Below are positions 52,217-60,266 of a DNA stretch of 64,000 bases, piece after piece; position 1 is the stretch's first letter, and each line of letters begins with the position of its first letter. The stretch lies in the NCBI GenBank assembly GCA_025936755.1, contig JAICSS010000011.1:1-64000 (forward strand). Direction: 5' to 3'. The translations under genes were made by a program, and so were the position numbers. The notes beneath the pieces are model-generated. The model worked only from the letters and a program-made list of their open reading frames with translations, made no database searches and was not told the DNA's origin. Origin of the DNA: Solirubrobacterales bacterium (GTDB lineage Bacteria > Actinomycetota > Thermoleophilia > Solirubrobacterales > 70-9).

Positions 52217-52668
52217 CCCTCGTCGGGGTAGTCGGCCTGGCCGCCGCCGAGCTCCGGCGGCAGCGCCTTCGGCCCTTCGGGGTACATGTGCCGCAGCTGC
52301 TCCTCGCTCATCTCCAGGGTGCTGGTGATGTTTTCCCGCGGCGCCCCGACGACGAGCCAGAGCTGGTCGGCGTCGGTGTCGTTGAAGAGCTGGCGGTCGG
52401 TGTCGGGATCGACCAGGAGCGTGTCCAGCGGCGCCAGCGTCAGCACGTCGGCGCCGATCCGCACCCGCCCCTCGCCCTCGAGCAGCACGTAGAGCTCCTC
52501 CTGCGTGAAGTGCCGGTGCCTGGTCGAAGCTCTCCCCGGCTCCAGCCGCCACATCCGCGCCCCCAGCTGCGAAGCCTCGAGCTGCCCGCCGAGGTCGGTG
52601 TTCGGCGTCTTCATCTGATTCGACCGCCGCCAGAAGGCGTCCGCCGGCCTGAGGACGCGGTAGCCCAC
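52213..52668 (-). CDS. Cupin-domain protein
   Basis: 151 aa, single cupin. Motif 1: RHRHFTQEELYVLLEGEGRVRIG (His-X-His and Glu as possible metal ligands); motif 2: DPDTDRQLFNDTDADQLWLVVG with the usual His apparently replaced, so metal binding may be incomplete. The substrate is unknown. The start directly abuts the phosphoesterase stop, so the two form an operon. The end overlaps the E2 stop by 4 bp on the other strand. Confidence 0.87.
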   Translation of the reverse strand: MGYRVLRPADAFWRRSNQMKTPNTDLGGQLEASQLGARMWRLEPGRASTRHRHFTQEELYVLLEGEGRVRIGADVLTLAPLDTLLVDPDTDRQLFNDTDADQLWLVVGAPRENITSTLEMSEEQLRHMYPEGPKALPPELGGGQADYPDEG

Positions 52669-53265
52669 CTAGACCTCGAGCCAGGTGCCCTTGGGGCCGA
52701 GGTTGCGGACCGGGGTCTCGCCGATCGTGCTCTCGCAGCCCCAGGACTCGTGGATGTGGCCGCATACCGCGAGGCGGGGGCGCTTCTCTTCGATCGCCCG
52801 CAGCAGGGCGGGGCTGCCGAAGCTGCCGCCCCCACCGGCGGAGTCGCAGTGGTCCTTGGGCGGGGAGTGGAGGACGAGGACGGCGCCCTCGGGGCAGGCG
52901 GCGAGCATCGCGGTCGCGGCCTCGTCGTCGAGGTCGAAGCTCCAGTCCCAGGGGGTGACGGGGATCCCGGCGCCGAGGCCGTAGAACTCGGTCCCCTCGA
53001 TCGTCGTCCCCTCGCCGTGGAGGACGGTGGCCGCGTCCCAGCCGTCGACCGCCTCGCGCAGCGCGTCGGCGGTCTCGTTGTTGCCGGGCACGAGGACGGT
53101 CGGGGTCTCGATCGCCGCCAGGGCGCAGATCGTCTCGGGCAGCCCCTCGTGCACCGAGGCGAAGTCGCCCGCCCCGATCACGACGTCGGCCTCGGCCGAC
53201 ATCTCGACCAGCCGCGCCCCCTGCTCGAGGTCGCGGTGGAGGTCTGAGAAGGCGAGGATCTTCAC
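52669..53265 (-). CDS. Calcineurin-like metallophosphoesterase
   Basis: 198 aa from GTG 53265, which places ILAFSDLHRDL at the very N-terminus; the longer frame upstream is not protein-like. Metal-ligand motifs in order: SDLHRD, GAGDFAS, PGNNETAD, LHSPPKDH, and CGHIHES, the D-x-H / GD / GNxE / H / GHxH series of the family. It is a small cytoplasmic single-domain enzyme with unknown phosphoester substrate. It is upstream of the cupin gene with no gap. Confidence 0.92.
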   Translation of the reverse strand: MKILAFSDLHRDLEQGARLVEMSAEADVVIGAGDFASVHEGLPETICALAAIETPTVLVPGNNETADALREAVDGWDAATVLHGEGTTIEGTEFYGLGAGIPVTPWDWSFDLDDEAATAMLAACPEGAVLVLHSPPKDHCDSAGGGGSFGSPALLRAIEEKRPRLAVCGHIHESWGCESTIGETPVRNLGPKGTWLEV

Positions 53266-53338
53266 GGGCCTCAACTTAACTGCTCGGGACCATGCGAGAG
53301 GCGATTCCTCGCCGCCTTCGGGTATTCTCGCCGCCCTG

Positions 53339-53512
53339 ATGCCCGACGTCTTCTGGCTTGGATTCGGAATCGCCGCCGCCTTCGTCTTGATCGGCGCGAT
53401 CGCCGGCGCCCGCTCGCGCACGGCCAGCCTCCGCACCGGCGCCGCGATGGGCGCCTACCTCGGCGTCATGGCCGCATTTCCCCTGCTCGCCATCGGCCTG
53501 GCCACCAGCTAG
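53339..53512 (+). CDS. Small two-helix membrane protein
   Basis: 57 aa from ATG 53339. Two hydrophobic segments (FWLGFGIAAAFVLIGAIAGA and GAYLGVMAAFPLLAIGLA) are joined by a basic loop (RSRTASLRTG). It is divergent from the phosphoesterase gene. No family recognised; codon use and composition look coding. Confidence 0.55.
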   Translation: MPDVFWLGFGIAAAFVLIGAIAGARSRTASLRTGAAMGAYLGVMAAFPLLAIGLATS

Positions 53513-53619
53513 CCTGACCGGCGCATATCGGCGTCCTCGGTCGCTCGCGTGCAGAGCACGCCACGCTCCCTGCGTCCTTGATCTGCTTGGTCAGTCAAGC
53601 CGGTGGGTACCGAAGTTCC

Positions 53620-54459
53620 ATGACGAACGCGACTGATGTCCCCATGGTTACTTTGCGCGACGGCGTCGAGATGCCCCAGCTCGGGTTCGGCGTCTTCCAG
53701 ATCCCGCCGGAGGAGACGCAGGAGAAGGTCGAGGAGGCGCTGGCGGTCGGCTACCGCCACGTCGACACCGCCGCCGCCTACCGCAACGAGGCCGGCGTCG
53801 GGGCGGCGATCGCGGCGACCGGGGTGCGGCGCGAGGACGTCTTCGTCACCACCAAGCTCTGGAACTCCGAGCAGGGGTACGACTCGACCCTGCGGGCGTT
53901 CGAGAAGAGCCTGGAGCGCCTCGGGACCGGCAACGTCGACCTCTACCTGATCCACTGGCCGCTGCCCTCGCGCGACCTCTTCCTCGATACCTGGCGCGCC
54001 TTCGAACGGATCCAGGAGGAAGGCGGCGCCCGCTCGATCGGCGTCTCCAACTTCCGGGTCGAGGATCTGGAGCGGCTCGAGCGCGAGGCCGAGACGCGGC
54101 CGACCGTGAACCAGATCGAGCTGCACCCGCGCCTGCAGCAGGAGGAGCTGCGGTCCTGGCACGCCGACCACGACGTCGCCACCGAGGCCTGGAGCCCGCT
54201 CGCCCAGGGCGGCCTGCTCGAAGAGGGGACGATCGAAACCGTCGCCGCCCATCACGACCGCACCCCGGCCCAGGCGATCCTTCGCTGGCACCTGCAGATC
54301 GGCAACGTCGTGATCCCGAAATCCTCGAACCCCGAGCGGATCCGGCAGAACTTCGAAGTCTTCGACTTCGAGTTGAGCGAGGACGACATGGCGGCGCTGG
54401 AGCGGCTCGACGAAGGTGAGCGGACGGGGCCCAATCCAGGGTCGTTCGACGTGGCCTAG
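53620..54459 (+). CDS. Aldo/keto reductase (2,5-diketogluconate reductase-like, AKR5)
   Basis: 279 aa from ATG 53620. Catalytic tetrad residues are visible: Asp and Tyr in DTAAAYRNE, Lys in FVTTKLWN, His in YLIHWPLP. The NADPH-binding C-terminal part has VVIPKSSNPERIRQNFEVFD. It reduces carbonyls with NADPH in the cytoplasm. The next gene is 57 bp downstream; no strong pathway link. Confidence 0.95.
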   Translation: MTNATDVPMVTLRDGVEMPQLGFGVFQIPPEETQEKVEEALAVGYRHVDTAAAYRNEAGVGAAIAATGVRREDVFVTTKLWNSEQGYDSTLRAFEKSLERLGTGNVDLYLIHWPLPSRDLFLDTWRAFERIQEEGGARSIGVSNFRVEDLERLEREAETRPTVNQIELHPRLQQEELRSWHADHDVATEAWSPLAQGGLLEEGTIETVAAHHDRTPAQAILRWHLQIGNVVIPKSSNPERIRQNFEVFDFELSEDDMAALERLDEGERTGPNPGSFDVA

Positions 54460-54516
54460 CCGGTCGGGCCGGCGCCGCCCGCCGGAGGAGCCGTCCTGGC
54501 TGAAAGGATTGGCCGC

Positions 54517-55515
54517 GTGGCCAGCGGTGGAAAGGCGGAGGCGCCGCGGACTGAAAGGTTGATGCCGGGGATCTGGCGCCTGCGGTTGCCGTTGCCCTGG
54601 CCCGGGGTGCCGCATGGCAACGCGTGGGCGGTCGCGCACGACGGCGGCATCGTCATGTTCGACACCGGGATGGGCGGCAAGGGGCGCTTGCGGCAGCTCG
54701 ACCTGGCGCTGGCGCAGGCGGGGTTCGGGGTCGAGGACGTGCGGCTGGTCGTCTGCACCCACTCGCATACGGATCACTATGGATTGGCGGGGTCGATATG
54801 CGAGCGGGCCGGGTGCGAGCTCTGGATGCACCCGCGCTGGGAGCACGTGCGGCTGCTCGCCGACGACCCGCAGGCGGCGCTGGAGGCGCGGATCGAGACC
54901 GCGCGCCAGAGCGGCGTCCCGCCGGCGGCGCTGGAGCGCTACCGCGAGGCCCGCAGCGACGACGAATCCGGCATCGACGTCCTCAAGGAGCCCGACCGCG
55001 AGCTCGTCCCCGGGGTGGAGGTCGAGACCGACCTCGGCTCCTGGCAGGTGCACGAGACGCCCGGCCACGCCCCGTCCCACGTCGTCCTCCACCAGCCCGA
55101 GCGCAAGCTCCTGATCTCCGGCGACCACCTGCTGGGGCGGACGGTCCTCTTCTTCGACTACGGCCACAGCCCCGACCCGGTCGGCGAATTCCGCTCTAGC
55201 CTCGACCGCGTCGAGGGCCTCGAGGTCGACCTCGTCCTCCCCGGTCACGGCCGCACCTTCCGCGACCCCGAGGCGAAGATCGCCGAGTCCCGCCGCCAGG
55301 TCGGCGAGCTGCTCGGCAAGGTGCGGGCGGCGCTCGGCGACGGCGAGCGCACCGCCTTCGAGATCGTCGCCGAGATCATCGGCCCCGACAACGTCAACTC
55401 CCCGGCCAGCGCCTGGGTCCTGCAGATCGTCCGCTCCTGCCTCGACCACCTGGCGCTCGCCGGCGAGGTCGAGGCGCGCGACGGCACCGACCCCCAGCGC
55501 TGGCGGCTCACGTAG
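54517..55515 (+). CDS. Metallo-beta-lactamase-fold hydrolase with C-terminal winged helix
   Basis: 332 aa from GTG 54517. The zinc motif HSHTDHYG, then HETPGHAPSHVVL and LPGHGRTFRDP supply the His/Asp ligands of the glyoxalase-II-like MBL fold. The C-terminal 70 residues (EIVAEIIGPD, LDHLALAGEVEAR) look like the winged-helix tail seen in LACTB2-like hydrolases. The substrate could be a thioester or a nucleic acid. Genes at 55526 and 55959 follow closely, so an operon is likely. Confidence 0.9.
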   Translation: MASGGKAEAPRTERLMPGIWRLRLPLPWPGVPHGNAWAVAHDGGIVMFDTGMGGKGRLRQLDLALAQAGFGVEDVRLVVCTHSHTDHYGLAGSICERAGCELWMHPRWEHVRLLADDPQAALEARIETARQSGVPPAALERYREARSDDESGIDVLKEPDRELVPGVEVETDLGSWQVHETPGHAPSHVVLHQPERKLLISGDHLLGRTVLFFDYGHSPDPVGEFRSSLDRVEGLEVDLVLPGHGRTFRDPEAKIAESRRQVGELLGKVRAALGDGERTAFEIVAEIIGPDNVNSPASAWVLQIVRSCLDHLALAGEVEARDGTDPQRWRLT

Positions 55516-55525
55516 CCTGTCGGCG

Positions 55526-55966
55526 ATGGCGAGCTTCACTTACGTCCGTCAGGTGGCCGCCCCGCCCGAGGTCGTCTTCGACGTCCTCACCGACCACCGC
55601 CGCTACCCGGAGATCACCCGCCTGCGCAAGGCCGAGCTGGAGCGGGAGGGAGAGCCGGCGCCGAACGGGCTCGGCGCGATCCGCGTCCTCACCGTCGCCG
55701 GGCCGCCGATGCGCGAGGAGGTGATCGCCTACGACCGCCCCCGCCGGTTCGCCTACAAGATCCTCTCCGGGCTGCCCGTCCGCGACCACGTCGGCACCGT
55801 CGAACTGCAGCCCAAGGACGGCGGCGCCGAGATCGTCTACGCGGTGAAGACGACGCCGACGATCCCGCTCGCCGGGCCGGTCTTCATGGCGGTCCTGAAG
55901 AAAGCGATCCGGGACCTGATCGGCGGCGTCGCGAAAGAGTCAGAGCGCCGCGCCGCGAATGGCTGA
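55526..55966 (+). CDS. SRPBCC/polyketide-cyclase-like protein
   Basis: 146 aa. It has the START/Bet v1-like pattern: RQVAAPPEVVFDVLTDHRRYPEI at the N-terminus, central strands (VIAYDRPRRFAYKILSG) and a long C-terminal helix (FMAVLKKAIRDLIGGVAK). Such proteins bind hydrophobic ligands; no catalytic residue can be assigned. It starts 10 bases after the MBL gene and overlaps the PQQ-propeller gene by 8 bp (ATGGCTGA). Confidence 0.85.
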   Translation: MASFTYVRQVAAPPEVVFDVLTDHRRYPEITRLRKAELEREGEPAPNGLGAIRVLTVAGPPMREEVIAYDRPRRFAYKILSGLPVRDHVGTVELQPKDGGAEIVYAVKTTPTIPLAGPVFMAVLKKAIRDLIGGVAKESERRAANG

Positions 55967-57356
55967 GGGAGGGCCCGCGCGCGGAGCGCTTTCCCGGTTC
56001 CGTGAGGCCCTGCGGCTTCTGCTTCACCCGAAGCGGCTCTGGCGCGAGCACCGTCCCTGGGCGATCGGGCTGATCGCCGCCGCCCTGGTCGCCGTCGGCG
56101 GCGCGATCCTCGCCTACGAGCTGCTGAAGCGCCCGGGCGACGTCCACAACGAGCAGGCGATCGAACACTTCAAGCCGCAGAGGCCGCCGCCGCCGAAGCA
56201 GCCGAAGACCGTCAACTGGCCCCTATACGGCTTCAACCCCGCCCGCACCCGCTACCTGCCGGTGAAGGGGATCAAGCCCCCCTTCGACAAGCTCTGGCGC
56301 TTCACCGAGCGGCCGCTGCTCGAGTTCCCGCCGATCTACGTCGGCGGCAAGCTCTACTTCGTCAACAACAGCGGCTTCGCCTACGCGCTCGACGCGGACA
56401 CCGGCAAAGTCCTCTGGAAACGGCGGATCGGCCGCCTCAACGCCTCCTCACCGGCCTATTACAAGCACCGGCTCTACATCGTCAACCTCGTCCCCGGCCA
56501 CATCGTCAAGCTCGACGCGAAAACCGGCAGGGTGATCTGGAAACGCAACCTGCCGGGGCGGGCCGAGTCCTCGCCCGTCGTCATCGACCGGACCGTCTAC
56601 TTCGGCTGCGAGAACGGCGAACTGTTCGCGATGAGCACCGGCAAGGGCCAGGTGCGCTGGTCGACCCCGCTCGGCGGCGCGATCAAGTCGGCTCCCGCCT
56701 ACTACGGCGGCCGCCTCTACGTCGGCGACTACGGCGGCTACATGAACGCGGTCGACGCCAAGACCGGCAAGCTCGTCTGGCAGAGCGGCTCGCTCGGACC
56801 CGGCTTCGGCGGCTCCGGCGAGTTCTACTCGACCCCGGCGGTCGCCTACGGCCGCGTCTACGCCGGCAACAACGACGACCGCGTCTACAGCTACGACATC
56901 TCCGACGGGCAGCTGGCCTGGTCCTACTCGACCGGCGGCTACGCCTATTCCGGCCCCGCCGTCGCCAACACCAGGCACAGCCCGCCGACCGTCTTCATCG
57001 GCTCCTTCGACGGCAACGTCTACGCGCTCGACGCCAAGGACGGCAGCGTCCGCTGGAGCCGCTCGGCCGGCGGCCAGGTGGTCGGTTCGCTATCCGCCGT
57101 CGGCGACATCGTCTACGTCGCCGAGTTCACCAACAAAACGACGAGCGGGTTCATGATGCGGAGCGGCAAGCGCGTCTTCCGCTACCCGAAGGGGACCTAC
57201 ACGCCGGTGATCTCCGACGGGCGCCGCGTCTACCTCACCGGCTACTCCTCGATCACCGCGCTCCAACCCCACCGGGGGGTGGCGGCGGTAGGTGAGGCGC
57301 ACCCCGCGCGTAAGCGGGGAAAAGCCCGGAGTGCAGGCGGGCGCGCAGGACACTGA
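55959..57356 (+). CDS. Membrane-anchored PQQ-like beta-propeller protein
   Basis: 465 aa. A basic N-terminus and TM helix (IGLIAAALVAVGGAILAYEL, about residues 45-64) anchor the protein with the bulk outside. From about residue 95 there are repeated PQQ/Pyrrolo-quinoline-quinone-like blades (YALDADTGKVLWKRRIG, KLDAKTGRVIWKRNLPG, NAVDAKTGKLVWQSG, YALDAKDGSVRWSRSA), the BamB-like seven- or eight-blade plan. No sign of dehydrogenase activity. The last 25 residues (PHRGVAAVGEAHPARKRG) look like an extension past the natural end and overlap the convergent gene by 104 bp. Confidence 0.88.
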   Translation: MAEGGPARGALSRFREALRLLLHPKRLWREHRPWAIGLIAAALVAVGGAILAYELLKRPGDVHNEQAIEHFKPQRPPPPKQPKTVNWPLYGFNPARTRYLPVKGIKPPFDKLWRFTERPLLEFPPIYVGGKLYFVNNSGFAYALDADTGKVLWKRRIGRLNASSPAYYKHRLYIVNLVPGHIVKLDAKTGRVIWKRNLPGRAESSPVVIDRTVYFGCENGELFAMSTGKGQVRWSTPLGGAIKSAPAYYGGRLYVGDYGGYMNAVDAKTGKLVWQSGSLGPGFGGSGEFYSTPAVAYGRVYAGNNDDRVYSYDISDGQLAWSYSTGGYAYSGPAVANTRHSPPTVFIGSFDGNVYALDAKDGSVRWSRSAGGQVVGSLSAVGDIVYVAEFTNKTTSGFMMRSGKRVFRYPKGTYTPVISDGRRVYLTGYSSITALQPHRGVAAVGEAHPARKRGKARSAGGRAGH

Positions 57357-58326
57357 GGCTGGCGCCGTAGTTCTGGATCCGGTAGCTGTTGGTCTCGCCG
57401 AAGTCCTGGTAGTAGACGAGCATCCTGGTCCGGCGGTGGCTCCTGGTCCAGGCGAAGAGCTTGTCGACGAAGGAGGGATCGTCGCCGCTTTCCACCGCCC
57501 ACTCGGCGATCGCGAAAGGCTTGCCGGAGAAGCGGCGGTAGAGCCCGGTCAGCGCCTTCCATTCCGGGTAGCCGGAGTAGAAGTCGGTGCCGACCCAGTC
57601 GACCCAGCGGGAGCCGGGGAAGAAGTGGCGCGGCCGGTTCCGGGGGATGGCGGGAGAGCCGGCGGGGAGCGGGCTCCAGACGATCGCGACCGGCGCCTTC
57701 GGCATCGCCCGCAGGTTCACGGTCAGCGGCGGCAGCCCGGCTTCGGCGAGGCGGCGGTCGATCGTGCGCGCCTTGCCGCCGCCGTGGACGATCACGTAGA
57801 TGCGGCGGAAGGCGCGTTTGTAGGCGCGGGGGCTGTGCTCGGGCCCGCGCGAGGCGCCGGCGCAGTCGTAGGCGGCGTAGACGTTGAGGCAGCGGTTCGG
57901 CTCCCCGAGCGGCCGCACGTAGGCGCGCATCTTCTTTTCGTAGAAGAGCTTGTTGAGGCGGACCAGGTAGCGGTCGCCGGCGCCGGCGGCGATCTGCGCC
58001 GGCGTGATCAGCTCGGCGCCGGTGTTGTTGTCGGCGGTCGAGAGGTGGATCATCGGCCGCGCCCGGGCGATCTGCCAGCGCCGGATCACCTCGTCGAAGT
58101 CGGTGCCCCAGGTGCGGAAGGACTGGATCACCGCCGGGTGCTTGTGGAGGACGTCGGCGAACTGGCCGAAGTCGGCCGGGTCGCCGGTGTCCGAGACGCC
58201 CCAGTAGACCTTCTTGCCGGGCGGCTTCAGGGGGCTGGAGGCGGCGGCGGGCGCGGCGCAGGCGAGGATCGCCAGCAGCGCCAGGGCGCAGCCGGCGGCA
58301 AGCCGGGTTTTCGGGAAGTCGATCAT
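57253..58326 (-). CDS. Secreted glycoside hydrolase, GH26-like
   Basis: 357 aa from ATG 58326 (the frame continues upstream without a signal peptide). Signal: LAAGCALALLAILACAAPAAA. The domain resembles GH26 beta-mannanases: KKVYWGVSDTG opening, IVIWSPLPAG-like strand, RPLGEPNRC (candidate acid/base Glu), DWVGTDFYSGYPEW, and FAIAEWAVESGDD with the probable nucleophile Glu. It would cleave a mannan or related glycan outside the cell. The 3' end overlaps the PQQ-propeller gene by 104 bp tail to tail. Family assignment is by motif only. Confidence 0.75.
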   Translation of the reverse strand: MIDFPKTRLAAGCALALLAILACAAPAAASSPLKPPGKKVYWGVSDTGDPADFGQFADVLHKHPAVIQSFRTWGTDFDEVIRRWQIARARPMIHLSTADNNTGAELITPAQIAAGAGDRYLVRLNKLFYEKKMRAYVRPLGEPNRCLNVYAAYDCAGASRGPEHSPRAYKRAFRRIYVIVHGGGKARTIDRRLAEAGLPPLTVNLRAMPKAPVAIVWSPLPAGSPAIPRNRPRHFFPGSRWVDWVGTDFYSGYPEWKALTGLYRRFSGKPFAIAEWAVESGDDPSFVDKLFAWTRSHRRTRMLVYYQDFGETNSYRIQNYGASLSVLRARLHSGLFPAYARGAPHLPPPPPGGVGAR

Positions 58327-58387
58327 CCGTGCTGAGGTGCGGGCCGACCGGCGAGCCCGACATGCGTGACCCCTATGCTCGCAAGCG

Positions 58388-60250
58388 GTGAGTGTGGGAT
58401 CGAAGCCGCGCTGGGTCGCTGCAACCGCGGTTGCGCTCGCGATCCTCGTCTGGGCGGCGCCGGCCGCCGGCTCGGCGACGGCGCCCTTCGGCCACGCCTG
58501 CACGGCCGAGAACGGCGTCCGCTTCTGCCCGACGCCGGACCCCGCCTCCCGCGTCCCCTCCTTCGACGGGGTGCCGCTCGACGTCGACGTCACCCTGCCG
58601 GAAGCCGGGAAGGCGCCGTACCCGGCGATCGTGATGCTGCACGGCTTCGGCGGCAGCAAGACCGACTTCGAGACGACGACGCCGGCCGGCCCGGCCCCCG
58701 AAGAAGCGGGCAACGGCTCGACGATCTACCACTACAACAACGACTTCTTCGCCCGCCACGGATACGCGGTCGTCAACTACACGGCGCGCGGCTTCGGCGG
58801 CTCCTGCGGCGGCGGCACGGGCGGCGACCACTCCGGCGCCTGCGCGGGCGGATACATCCGCCTCGGCGACAGCCGCTACGAGGCCCGGGACACCCAGTAC
58901 CTGCTGGGCCTGCTCGCCGACGAGGGCGTCGTGCGGCCGCGGGCGATCGGCGTCACCGGGATCTCCTACGGCGGCGGCCAGAGCATGGAGCTCGCCTTCC
59001 TCCGCGACAAGGTGAGGCGGCCCGACGGCAAGCTCGTCCCCTGGCGCAGCCCGAAGGGGCTGAAGATGCGGATCGCCGCCGCCTACCCGCGCTGGCCCTG
59101 GTCGGACCTGGTCTCGGCGCTGATCCCCAACGGCCGCTACCTCGACACGGCCGTCGCCGGGCCGGAACAGAGCCTGCGCCCCTACGGGGTGCCGATCGGG
59201 AGCTTCCTCAACGGCCTCTACCTGACCGGGGTCCTCGACGGCTACTACTGCGGCGGCGCGCCGGAGTCGTTCCCCTGCGCCGACCCGGAAGCCGACATCA
59301 CCCAGGACAAGGCCTACATCGACGCCGGCCAGCCGCTGTCGCCGGCCGCCGTTCAGGCGCTGAAGGGGATCTACGCCAACCACGGCGGCTACCCGCTGCG
59401 CTTCCTCCCCGGCGCTTCGCAGCCGGCGCCGCTGCTGATCCAGAGCGGCTTCACCGACGAACTCTTCCCGATCGAACAGGCGCTGCGGGTCTACGCGTAC
59501 CTGCGCAAGCGCTACCGCAGGGCGCCGGTGGCGCTGCAGCTCGGCGACCTCGGCCACAGCCGCGGCTCCAACAAGCCGGGGATGAACCACTTCTTCAACG
59601 ACCAGGCGGCGCGCTTCTTCGCCGCCCACCTGCTGGGGGCGAAGAAGGGGGCGCCGGCGCCCGGCCAGGTCACCGCCACCCTCACCACCTGCCCCGGCGA
59701 CAAACCCGACGTCGGCCCCTTCAAGGCGATCGGCTGGAAGAAGCTCCACCCCGGCGCCTTCCGCTTCGGCCGCAAGCCGGTCCAGGAATTCACCTCGGCC
59801 GGGGGCAACCCCACGGTCGCCCGCGAATTCGACCCCGTCTTCGGCACCACCGAAGCCTGCAAGACGATCGCCGAAAACACCGAGCCGAACGTCGCCATGT
59901 ACGGGCGGCGGGTCGCCGCCGGCTTCACGATGCTCGGCCGCCCCACGATCGAAGCGGAAATCTCCAGCACCGGCCAGCACGGCCAGATCGTCGGCCGCCT
60001 CTGGGACGTCTCCCCGGAAGGAACCCAGCTGCTGGTCGACCGCGGCGTCTACGCCCTGACCGACGGGCAGAGCGGCCGCCTCGTCTTCCAGCTCCACGGC
60101 AACGGCTACCACTTCGCCAAGGGCCACCGGGTCTGGCTGCAGCTGCTCGGCCGCGATGCCCCCTACTACCAGGTCGGCAACACCCCCTTCAGCGTCAAGG
60201 TCAAGAACCTGCGGGTGACGCTGCCGACCCTGAAGCGCAACCCGCGCTAA
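58388..60250 (+). CDS. Secreted CocE/NonD-type alpha/beta hydrolase (X-Pro dipeptidyl-peptidase-like)
   Basis: 620 aa from GTG 58388. Signal peptide: AATAVALAILVWAAPAAGSA. The alpha/beta-hydrolase part has HGFGGSKTDF (oxyanion region), the nucleophile elbow GISYGGG with Ser193, candidate Asp357 in GFTDELFP and His390 in LGHSRG. The C-terminal 200 residues form a jelly-roll like the X-Pro peptidase C-domain (GRLWDVSPEGTQLLVDRGVY). Substrate (peptide, ester or lipid) is unknown. It is divergent from the GH26-like gene, 61 bp away. Confidence 0.88.
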   Translation: MSVGSKPRWVAATAVALAILVWAAPAAGSATAPFGHACTAENGVRFCPTPDPASRVPSFDGVPLDVDVTLPEAGKAPYPAIVMLHGFGGSKTDFETTTPAGPAPEEAGNGSTIYHYNNDFFARHGYAVVNYTARGFGGSCGGGTGGDHSGACAGGYIRLGDSRYEARDTQYLLGLLADEGVVRPRAIGVTGISYGGGQSMELAFLRDKVRRPDGKLVPWRSPKGLKMRIAAAYPRWPWSDLVSALIPNGRYLDTAVAGPEQSLRPYGVPIGSFLNGLYLTGVLDGYYCGGAPESFPCADPEADITQDKAYIDAGQPLSPAAVQALKGIYANHGGYPLRFLPGASQPAPLLIQSGFTDELFPIEQALRVYAYLRKRYRRAPVALQLGDLGHSRGSNKPGMNHFFNDQAARFFAAHLLGAKKGAPAPGQVTATLTTCPGDKPDVGPFKAIGWKKLHPGAFRFGRKPVQEFTSAGGNPTVAREFDPVFGTTEACKTIAENTEPNVAMYGRRVAAGFTMLGRPTIEAEISSTGQHGQIVGRLWDVSPEGTQLLVDRGVYALTDGQSGRLVFQLHGNGYHFAKGHRVWLQLLGRDAPYYQVGNTPFSVKVKNLRVTLPTLKRNPR

Positions 60251-60266
60251 AAGCGCCTGGTTGAAG

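Noticed and set aside
53509-55539. 676-codon antisense frame opposite the aldo/keto reductase and MBL genes
   Set aside because: No domain, biased composition, and fully covered by two well-supported genes.
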